32,603 nt of DNA from an uncultured Pseudomonadota bacterium (GTDB lineage: Bacteria; Pseudomonadota; Alphaproteobacteria; RF32; CAG-239), in the NCBI GenBank assembly GCA_902763155.1, contig CACWQS010000014.1, positions 1 through 32,603 of the forward strand. Reading direction: 5' to 3'. Made by a program: the position numbers and the translations under genes. Position 1 is the first letter of the stretch; each line of letters begins with the position of its first letter. Below, piece by piece: positions 25,743-32,603 of this stretch. The notes beneath the pieces are model-generated. The model had not been told where the DNA came from and did no database searches. It saw nothing but the letters and a program-made list of their open reading frames with translations.

Positions 25743-27938
25743 ATGGAAAATCTGTTATCAAAAGAAGAGATGGATGCAATAATTACCGGTGATCATGGTA
25801 ATGTTTTTGCTGTTTTGGGAATACATCGCGATAAGGGCAGTAAGAAGATATTTATTCGTGCTTATAATCCGTTTGCAAAATCAATAGAAATAATTAATGA
25901 AAACGGTAAAAATTTGGGACAAATGTCCAAGCTTGATGATAGAGGATTTTTCCAAATAAATTTTGATAAAACGACAGATTTCAAATATAAATTCCGCATT
26001 GTTAATGACCAAGGGCATACCTATGAGCAAGAAGATATTTATCGTTTTGCATCGACGATTGGTGATATTGATGAGTATTTGTTTGCACAAGGAAACCATC
26101 GCGAGATATATAAAAAACTTGGTGCACATGTTTTGGAAATGGACGGTGTAAAAGGTGTAGGGTTTGCAGTTTGGGCGCCTAATGCAAAGCGGGTTTCGGT
26201 TGTTGGAAGTTTCAATAATTGGGATGGTCGAATCCATGTAATGCGCAAGCACATCAGTTGCGGTGTATGGGATATTTTTATTCCGGGATTAGTAGAAGGT
26301 GAATATTATAAATTTGAGATAAAGACGCAAGATGGTAGAATTTTATCAAAAGCCGATCCGATGGAAACGTATGCGGAAATTCGTCCGAAAACCGCGTCAA
26401 TAGTTTTTGATATTAACCATTATAAATGGAATGATGAGGAGTGGCTAAAATATCGTGAAAATTGCAATACATACGATAAACCGATGTCGATTTATGAAGT
26501 GCACTTGGGTTCTTGGCGCCGCAAGGGTGACGGCTCGGAGTTTTTGAATTATCGTGAGTTTGCCGACAGATTGGTTCCGTATGTGAGCAACATGGGGTTT
26601 ACGCATGTCGAGTTCCTGCCTTTGTGTGAACACCCGTTTGATGCTTCTTGGGGGTATCAGATTACCGGTTTGTTTGCACCGACGTCGCGGTTTGGAAATC
26701 CGGATGATTTTCGTTATATGATAGATAAATTTCACCAAGCCGGAATAAGTGTAATTATGGATTGGGTGCCAGCGCATTTTCCGAAAGACGGGCATGGTTT
26801 GGTAGAGTTTGACGGGACGTGTTTGTATGAGCATACGGACCCGCGCAAAGGTGAACATAAAGATTGGGGAACAAAAATATATAATTACGGACGCACAGAA
26901 GTTTGTAATTTGTTATGCGCAAGTGCATTATATTGGCTTAAGGAATTTCATATTGACGGATTGCGCGTTGATGCGGTGGCTTCGATGCTGTATTTGGATT
27001 ATTCGCGTAAGAACGGAGAGTGGATTCCGAATGTTTACGGCGGTAATGAAAATCTGGAGGCGATTGCCTTTATTCGTAAGATGAACGAGATGGTTTATTC
27101 ACAAACCAAGGGAACAATTACATGTGCTGAAGAATCAACAGCGTGGCCGATGGTTTCACGTCCGGTTTCTGCCGGAGGTTTGGGGTTCGGCTATAAATGG
27201 AATATGGGGTGGATGAATGATACACTCAAATATATCAGCCATGAGCCGATACATCGTAAATATCATCACGGGCTTTTGACGTTTGGTCTTTTGTATGCGT
27301 TTAACGAGAATTTTATTTTGCCGATTTCGCATGATGAAGTGGTGCATGGCAAAGGTTCGATGCTCGGAAAAATGCCGGGAGATGAATGGCAAAAATTTGC
27401 TACATTGCGTGCCTATTACGGATTTATGTGGACGCATCCGGGGAAAAAATTACTGTTTATGGGGTGCGAATTTGCCCAAGATTGGGAATGGAATAGTAGC
27501 GAGAGTTTGCGTTGGCATTTGCTCGAGTATCCGATGTATAAAGGTATGCAAAATTGCGTGCGTGATTTGAACCTGATGTATAGAGGTAACGCTCCTTTGT
27601 ATGAGGAAGACTTTGATTCGCGCGGGTTTGAATGGATTGATTATGCGGCATGTGATGACAGTGTGATTTCCTATATTCGCCGCGGACATAATTATGACGA
27701 TTATTTAGTTGTTGTTTGCAACTTTACACCGGTGGTGCGGCATAATTATCGTGTTGGCGTGCCGGATGGTTGCGCTTATCAGGAAATTTTCAACAGTGAT
27801 GATACGCACTATTGGGGAAGCGGAGTGCGTAATGAAGGACCTAAGCAAGCGCAAAATTATGGCGCAAATGGCAGACCGTTTTCAGTTGAACTGGTTTTGC
27901 CGCCGCTTTCGACAATAGTATTGAAGCCGCAGAGATAA
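25743..27938 (+). CDS. glgB: 1,4-alpha-glucan (glycogen) branching enzyme
   Basis: This GH13 enzyme cuts alpha-1,4 chains and re-attaches them by alpha-1,6 bonds. It has N-terminal beta-sandwich domains (including a CBM48 around 120-215, with FAVWAPNAKRVSVVGSFNNWDG) and then the catalytic barrel. Nucleophile D410 (GLRVDAVASMLY), acid/base E463 (CAEEST) and D531 (SHDEVVHGKGS) keep the same spacings as D405, E458 and D526 of E. coli GlgB. The length, 731 aa, is that of the long two-domain type. TAGGAG precedes the ATG by 6 bases. It is the first gene of a glgB-glgX-malQ operon; glgC, glgA and glgP are not in view. Confidence 0.98.
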   Translation: MENLLSKEEMDAIITGDHGNVFAVLGIHRDKGSKKIFIRAYNPFAKSIEIINENGKNLGQMSKLDDRGFFQINFDKTTDFKYKFRIVNDQGHTYEQEDIYRFASTIGDIDEYLFAQGNHREIYKKLGAHVLEMDGVKGVGFAVWAPNAKRVSVVGSFNNWDGRIHVMRKHISCGVWDIFIPGLVEGEYYKFEIKTQDGRILSKADPMETYAEIRPKTASIVFDINHYKWNDEEWLKYRENCNTYDKPMSIYEVHLGSWRRKGDGSEFLNYREFADRLVPYVSNMGFTHVEFLPLCEHPFDASWGYQITGLFAPTSRFGNPDDFRYMIDKFHQAGISVIMDWVPAHFPKDGHGLVEFDGTCLYEHTDPRKGEHKDWGTKIYNYGRTEVCNLLCASALYWLKEFHIDGLRVDAVASMLYLDYSRKNGEWIPNVYGGNENLEAIAFIRKMNEMVYSQTKGTITCAEESTAWPMVSRPVSAGGLGFGYKWNMGWMNDTLKYISHEPIHRKYHHGLLTFGLLYAFNENFILPISHDEVVHGKGSMLGKMPGDEWQKFATLRAYYGFMWTHPGKKLLFMGCEFAQDWEWNSSESLRWHLLEYPMYKGMQNCVRDLNLMYRGNAPLYEEDFDSRGFEWIDYAACDDSVISYIRRGHNYDDYLVVVCNFTPVVRHNYRVGVPDGCAYQEIFNSDDTHYWGSGVRNEGPKQAQNYGANGRPFSVELVLPPLSTIVLKPQR

Positions 27939-27952
27939 TATAGGGTAGCAAA

Positions 27953-30028
27953 ATGGCAAATTTTGAATTTTCAAATGGCAGAAAATATCCTTTAGGGGCA
28001 ACTTTTGACGGGCAAGGAGTTAATTTTGCTCTGTTTTCTGCGCATGCGGAGAAAGTTGAACTGTGTTTGTTTGATGATACCGGAACGAGAGAATTACAAC
28101 GAATTGCCATTTTGCAGAATGAAGAAAGTATTTGGCATGTTTATGTGCCGAATTTGAAACCGGGGCAAGTATATGGGTATCGGGTTTACGGACCTTATAA
28201 ACCAAGTGAAGGAAAAAGATTTAATCCTAATAAACTGCTTTTAGATCCGTATGCAAAGAAGCTTACAGGGCGTTTGATTTGGCATAAGGCTTTATTTGGA
28301 TATGATGTTGATAGTCCGCAAAAAGATTTATCTTTCAGCACGCTGGACAGTGCTCCGTATGTTCCCAAAGCGGTGGTGGTGGAAGATAATTTTGATTGGA
28401 AAAACGAGCAGAAACCGCAAATTCCATGGGCAGATACACTGATATATGAAACACATGTGCGAGGATATACGATTTTGCATCCTCAGGTTAGAAATTGTTA
28501 TAGAGGCAAGTTTTTGGGACTGGCTGAATCCGGAGTTATAAACTATTTTAACTGGCTAGGTATAAGCGCTGTTGAATTGTTACCGATATTTGCCTTCTTT
28601 GGTAATAAAGACGGTATGTATATTGATAATTATTGGGGATATGAAACATTATCCTTCTTTGCGCCTGAGCAAAAATATTTGGTCAATAACGATATAGATG
28701 AATTTAAGCAGATGGTGAAAACTTTGCATGAAAACGGCAAAGAAGTTATTTTAGATGTAGTGTATAATCATACGATAGAGGGAAATCATCTTGGACCGAC
28801 ATTGTGCTATCGTGGTATTGATAATGAGAGCTATTACACTTTGCAAGAAGATAGGCGTTTTTACTATGATACAACCGGATGCGGTGCATCGTTTAATTTG
28901 CAAAATCCGCATGTTTTGACGTTGGTTATGGATTCATTGCGCTATTGGGTGCAAACAATGCATGTTGATGGGTTCAGATTAGATTTGGCAACTTCATTGA
29001 GCAGAGTACGAGGGGAGTTTACGCAAGACAGCGGATTTTTGCTCTCGGCTCGTCAAGACGAAGTTTTGCGCAATGTAAAGATGATAGCAGAGCCTTGGGA
29101 TGCAACGTTAGATGGGTATCGGATAGGGGCATACCCTCCGGAGTGGGGAGAATGGAATGATCGCTATCGTGATGTGGTGCGGCGTTTTTGGCGTGGAGAT
29201 GATAAGCAAATAGGTGAATTTGCAAGCAGACTTGCCGGCTCAAGCGATATATTCGGTTACAGTAACCGTAGCATTTGGAGTAGCATCAATTTTTTGACTT
29301 CGCATGATGGCTTTAATTTGCATGACTTGGTAAGTTATAATGCTAAACATAACCAAATGAATGGTGAAAATAATCGTGACGGAAATGATGCAAATTGGAG
29401 TTGGAATTCCGGTAAAGAAGGTATTACCGAAGATGAAGGGGTGCAAAAAAATCGGTTGCGGCGGATGCGGGCAATGCTGGCCACACTGTTTACTTCTTTT
29501 GGAACACCGATGTTGGTTGCCGGAGACGAATTTGCCAATACGCAAATGGGAAATAACAACCCGTATTGTCAAGATAATATTATAACTTGGATTGTGTGGG
29601 ATGCGATAAGTAAAAAAGATATAGAGCTTGCAAGTTATGTGCGTAATTTAATCGAATTACGGCAAAAAATGGGGATATATGACCGCTGTAAATTTTTCAC
29701 AGGAAATGCGGTTGATAAACGGAAAAAAATTAAGGATTTAATTTGGCTGACTAATGAAGGAAAAGAATTTACCAATCAAGATTGGTATTTGGATAAGCGC
29801 AAAAGTTTGGCCTTTTTTGTATATAATTCTAATGTTTCATATTTGATGATTTATAATGCCAATTCCCAACAGATTGAATGGCAATTACCGACATCTTGTC
29901 GCCATGCGCAGGCGGAGATTATCTTAGACAGTTCGCAGACAATAAATGATTTTAAGATTGATACCGATAAAAAGTTTATTGTTCCGGCTTGGGAAGTAAT
30001 GGTTATTGAGGTTAAGAAATCGGAGTAG
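27953..30028 (+). CDS. glgX: Glycogen debranching enzyme GlgX (isoamylase type)
   Basis: This GH13 enzyme hydrolyses alpha-1,6 branch points of trimmed glycogen. The 691-aa product starts with a CBM48-like domain (YPLGATFDGQGVNFALFSAHAEKVELCLFD). The barrel carries nucleophile D344 (GFRLDLATSL), acid/base E380 (IAEPWD) and D452 (TSHDGFNLHDLVSYN). Also typical are YETHVRGYT and DVVYNHTIEGNHLGPT. It starts 14 bases after glgB, behind TAGGGT. Its last codons contain the ribosome-binding site of malQ. Confidence 0.97.
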   Translation: MANFEFSNGRKYPLGATFDGQGVNFALFSAHAEKVELCLFDDTGTRELQRIAILQNEESIWHVYVPNLKPGQVYGYRVYGPYKPSEGKRFNPNKLLLDPYAKKLTGRLIWHKALFGYDVDSPQKDLSFSTLDSAPYVPKAVVVEDNFDWKNEQKPQIPWADTLIYETHVRGYTILHPQVRNCYRGKFLGLAESGVINYFNWLGISAVELLPIFAFFGNKDGMYIDNYWGYETLSFFAPEQKYLVNNDIDEFKQMVKTLHENGKEVILDVVYNHTIEGNHLGPTLCYRGIDNESYYTLQEDRRFYYDTTGCGASFNLQNPHVLTLVMDSLRYWVQTMHVDGFRLDLATSLSRVRGEFTQDSGFLLSARQDEVLRNVKMIAEPWDATLDGYRIGAYPPEWGEWNDRYRDVVRRFWRGDDKQIGEFASRLAGSSDIFGYSNRSIWSSINFLTSHDGFNLHDLVSYNAKHNQMNGENNRDGNDANWSWNSGKEGITEDEGVQKNRLRRMRAMLATLFTSFGTPMLVAGDEFANTQMGNNNPYCQDNIITWIVWDAISKKDIELASYVRNLIELRQKMGIYDRCKFFTGNAVDKRKKIKDLIWLTNEGKEFTNQDWYLDKRKSLAFFVYNSNVSYLMIYNANSQQIEWQLPTSCRHAQAEIILDSSQTINDFKIDTDKKFIVPAWEVMVIEVKKSE

Positions 30029-30032
30029 AAAA

Positions 30033-32156
30033 TTGGGCAGTTGGTGCGAATTATTAGATAAGTTAGGTATTGCTAAATGTTTTTCAGACGCGGTTAAACA
30101 GTATGATAAACATATTGTTGATGATGCAACGTTATTAAAAATGGTAAATTATTTAGGCTTTCCGCTGAAAAATATTGAACAAAGCGAACAGTTGTTGCAA
30201 AAGCTTGAGAAAAGACGTTGGGAATATGCTGTGGAGTCAATTTATGTGGCACGACAGGGACACAAAGTTTTTGATGTGGTTTTACCGCAAGATGAAGTGC
30301 AATATATGCAAATCAGTTTGATATGCAATGCGCAAAATATAGATGCCGAATATACGCAAAATTTTATTGAAGAAAAGAGGATAGGACATCAAATATATCA
30401 ACGTTGGGAAATTGAAATTTTAACCGATTTAGAGCCGCAATACTATGATGTGGAAATTGAAACCGGTGAGAAAAAATATCTGACGATTCTGGCGGTTTCT
30501 CCCGATGAATGTTATATTCCGGAAGTTTTGAAAGAAAAGAAAATCTGGGGTTTTGCGGTGCAATTGTATTCTTTGACCAGCGAGAGAAATTGGGGGGTAG
30601 GCGATTTTACCGATTTAAAAAACTTCGTAGATATGTGTGCTGAAAAAGGTGCAGATGTTATCGGAGTTAATCCGCTCAATGTGCTTTTTCATGATTATCC
30701 GGAAAATGCCAGCCCGTATTCTTCAATCAGCAGGTTGTTCTTAAATCCTATATACATAGATGTAGAAAAAGTTGAGGGGTTTCAAACATCATTTTTGGCA
30801 GGAAAAGAGGATTTATTGAAAGCGGTTAGGAATAGTAAAAATATAGATTATACTGCCGTTTATAATTTGAAGATTGGTGTTTTGAAAAAGATTTTTTCTG
30901 AATTTATTAAAAAGAAGAACTCTGTCGAATATAAAAAATTTCGGAGCTTTTGTAATCAATACGGTGCCGATTTGCAAAATTTGGCAGTATATCAGGCTAT
31001 ATATTCTGAATATTGTAAAAAAGTATATGGAGGATGGAGAGCTTGGCCGAAAGAATTGCAAAATCCACATTCAAAGGCGGTGGCAGATTTTGCAAAAGCG
31101 CATGAAAATGAAATTGAATTTTTTAAATATCTGCAATTTGTTGCGTTTGAGCAATTAGAGAGTGTAAATGAGGAAATTAAACAAAAAGATCTGGCTATCG
31201 GTTTGTATCGGGATTTGCCGGTCGGATTATGTAAAGATAGTGTAGAGCTTTGGTCAAATTATGATTTATTTATCAAGGATTGCGGGGCGGGAGCGCCTCC
31301 GGATGTTTTCTTCCCTAAAGGGCAGAAATGGTGTTTAGGGGCTTTTAATCCTTATACATTGAAAGCAAGCGCTTATTTGCCGTTTATTAAAATTTTGCGG
31401 GCGGCGATGGAAGGAGCAGGTGCTTTGCGCATCGACCATGTGATGAGTTTGATGCGGTTATATATCATACCTGATTGTGATGAAGACGGAACATACATTT
31501 ATTATAATTTTGCCGATATGTTAAATTTGGTGGTTTTAGAAAGTTATTTAAATAAATGCATGGTGGTGGGCGAAAGCATCGGTAATGTTCCTGACGGTTT
31601 TATCGAAAAAATTCATGAACGCGGGATATATTCTTTGAGCGTTTTATGGGCAGAGCGTTGGAATGGTGCAGGTGATTTTAAGCAACCTTGTGATTTTACA
31701 AAACGGGCATTTTGTTCAGTGGGAACGCATGATATGGCACCACTTAAAATGCGGTGGTTCGGGTATGATATTGAAACAATGTTTCAGCTTAAGATGATTA
31801 GCGAAGATGAGCGCAACAATCAATATAAAGGGCGAGAAGATGAAAGATGCAAGCTATTGCACGCTCTTGATGCTGCCGGAGTTTGGCCAGAAGATAAGCC
31901 GCGTCAGGGGGATTGTTTGTTTGGTGAAGGGTATCCGAACGGGATTTTAGAGGCGGTGGAAAAGTATGTTTCGCGTAGTCAATGTGAAGTATATTTGATG
32001 CAGCTTGAAGATGTTTTTGGGGTCACGGAGTTGCAAAATTTACCGGGGACAGATAGAGATAAGCACCCTAATTGGCGGCATAAATTGCCGGTAAAAATGG
32101 AAGATTATGAGCAAAACGAAGATTTTGTGCGGGCTATTAGAGCGGTTGAGAGATAG
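30033..32156 (+). CDS. malQ: 4-alpha-glucanotransferase (amylomaltase)
   Basis: This GH77 enzyme transfers glucan segments between maltodextrins, recycling the oligomers freed by GlgX. The catalytic residues are D468 (GALRIDHVMS), E514 (VVGESIGNVP) and D567 (VGTHDMAPL). Their spacing resembles E. coli MalQ (D448, E496, D548). The third motif is less usual than the common THD.PT..G form. An N-terminal extension of ~150 residues places it in the long E. coli-type group. The frame opens at a TTG at 30006 inside glgX. The TTG at 30033 is preferred because GGAG (30022-30025) lies 7 bases before it, giving 707 aa starting MGSWCELLDKLG. It begins 4 bases after the glgX stop. Confidence 0.95.
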   Translation: MGSWCELLDKLGIAKCFSDAVKQYDKHIVDDATLLKMVNYLGFPLKNIEQSEQLLQKLEKRRWEYAVESIYVARQGHKVFDVVLPQDEVQYMQISLICNAQNIDAEYTQNFIEEKRIGHQIYQRWEIEILTDLEPQYYDVEIETGEKKYLTILAVSPDECYIPEVLKEKKIWGFAVQLYSLTSERNWGVGDFTDLKNFVDMCAEKGADVIGVNPLNVLFHDYPENASPYSSISRLFLNPIYIDVEKVEGFQTSFLAGKEDLLKAVRNSKNIDYTAVYNLKIGVLKKIFSEFIKKKNSVEYKKFRSFCNQYGADLQNLAVYQAIYSEYCKKVYGGWRAWPKELQNPHSKAVADFAKAHENEIEFFKYLQFVAFEQLESVNEEIKQKDLAIGLYRDLPVGLCKDSVELWSNYDLFIKDCGAGAPPDVFFPKGQKWCLGAFNPYTLKASAYLPFIKILRAAMEGAGALRIDHVMSLMRLYIIPDCDEDGTYIYYNFADMLNLVVLESYLNKCMVVGESIGNVPDGFIEKIHERGIYSLSVLWAERWNGAGDFKQPCDFTKRAFCSVGTHDMAPLKMRWFGYDIETMFQLKMISEDERNNQYKGREDERCKLLHALDAAGVWPEDKPRQGDCLFGEGYPNGILEAVEKYVSRSQCEVYLMQLEDVFGVTELQNLPGTDRDKHPNWRHKLPVKMEDYEQNEDFVRAIRAVER

Positions 32157-32252
32157 GCAAGCTTATAACAGTCTATAGTAAAGTTATACATCCGAATATT
32201 GTATGCGATGTGGTGAGGAAATGGTAGATTTGTGCAAAGGTCTGAAAAATTA

Positions 32253-32284
32253 TGTTACATCTATAAAAATCTGAAAATGTAACA
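32253..32284. other. Inverted repeat downstream of malQ (weak terminator or operator)
   Basis: TGTTACAT pairs with ATGTAACA (8 bp, 16-base loop). TCTGAAAA occurs as a direct repeat before and inside it. The following AAAAATTTAATAT is not a clean T run, so a terminator role for malQ is uncertain; an operator for the next gene is as likely. Confidence 0.4.
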
Positions 32285-32313
32285 AAAATTTAATATACTT
32301 TATCGAAAAATTG

Positions 32314-32322
32314 TGCTAAAAT
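32314..32322 (+). promoter_or_regulatory. Candidate extended -10 promoter of the Cys-rich protein gene
   Basis: TGCTAAAAT is an extended -10 element (TG-N-TAAAAT) 36 bases before the ATG. No good -35 is visible, which is normal for extended -10 promoters. Confidence 0.35.
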
Positions 32323-32358
32323 AATATTACGTATGGGACTGTCAATAGGAGAATATTT

Positions 32359-32603
32359 ATGTTTAATCATTGTAAGAGTCTTTGTATAAGCTGGGTTTTT
32401 ACTGTGTTGGCGTGTAGTGCGATGCTCGGAATATCGGCAGCTTATGCTGATATTTGTTTCTTACCATCTATGGAATGTTTTGATCCCGCCGCAGGTACAG
32501 CGCTCGATTCTGCTTCTAATGATAGTTGTGATGGCTATAATTTATCTCAACCAAAAAACGGTTGGAATTGCGATGAATGCGGGGGCAAGTATAAATGCGA
32601 TAG
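32359..32603 (+). CDS. Secreted Cys-rich protein, 3'-truncated by window edge
   Basis: Only the first 81 codons are present. An AGGAG site 7 bases before the ATG sets the start. Residues 1-30 form a signal peptide, a hydrophobic core ending in SAAYA before Asp31, a good signal peptidase I site. The visible mature part of 51 residues holds six Cys (33, 40, 57, 71, 74, 80), including the group NCDECGGKYKC, and many Asn, Asp and Gly. This suggests a disulfide-rich extracellular or periplasmic protein, possibly made of repeated Cys modules. I recognise no family, and the end of the gene is out of view. Confidence 0.75.
   Translation, partial: MFNHCKSLCISWVFTVLACSAMLGISAAYADICFLPSMECFDPAAGTALDSASNDSCDGYNLSQPKNGWNCDECGGKYKCD

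Overview
The window reads as chromosomal DNA of an AT-rich, Gram-negative, probably anaerobic and host-associated alphaproteobacterium, perhaps one of the uncultured gut lineages. A YadA-type outer-membrane anchor and a lipoprotein indicate a Gram-negative cell. An [FeFe]-hydrogenase maturase (HydG) and a DPS-like thioferritin suggest anaerobic or micro-oxic life. The tRNA-Leu/trigger factor pairing and the general gene set fit Alphaproteobacteria. The taxonomic placement is inference: there is no rRNA here.

Layout. 1-5865 is the 3' part of a giant trimeric autotransporter adhesin, closed by a strong terminator and followed by a small single-pass membrane protein (6009-6581). On the minus strand, 6602-9504 holds tRNA-Leu(UAG), tig and hydG in transcription order. 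Also on the minus strand, 9576-14094 is a compact four-gene glycan operon (GT2, wecB and two GT-B-like glycosyltransferases). It diverges from prfC (14242-15831). Between prfC and a lipoprotein gene (16186) lies about 350 bases of hairpin-rich DNA that may encode a small RNA or a leader. 17008-17853 is an Mrr-like nuclease gene of mosaic composition, followed by a REP-like palindromic element. 18200-19582 encodes a membrane-anchored, very acidic protein carrying three copies of a DLGAD(D/N)PFG motif.

19656-21407 (minus) holds a degenerate acyl-carrier-protein-like gene and an rpe-phoB pair that overlaps by one base. 21569-24521 (plus) holds a LEA-like stress protein, the thioferritin and ribosomal protein S1. 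Downstream of rpsA is a striking intergenic tandem array: three 137-bp units, each built from two diverged half-units spaced 67 and 70 bp, and carrying GTGTAC/GTACAC inverted repeats. After a small DUF2934 protein (minus), 25743-32156 is a glgB-glgX-malQ operon for building and dismantling glycogen. The window ends inside a secreted Cys-rich protein gene.

How the genes fit together. Glycogen storage, hydrogenase maturation and thioferritin fit a fermentative cell that occasionally meets oxygen. The adhesin, glycan operon, lipoprotein and Cys-rich secreted protein make up a surface and host-interaction layer. No complete new defence or biosynthetic system is visible. The least explained items are the dimeric tandem array, the DLGADDPFG-repeat membrane protein, the Ser-less ACP-like protein and the hairpin cluster at 15861-16154.
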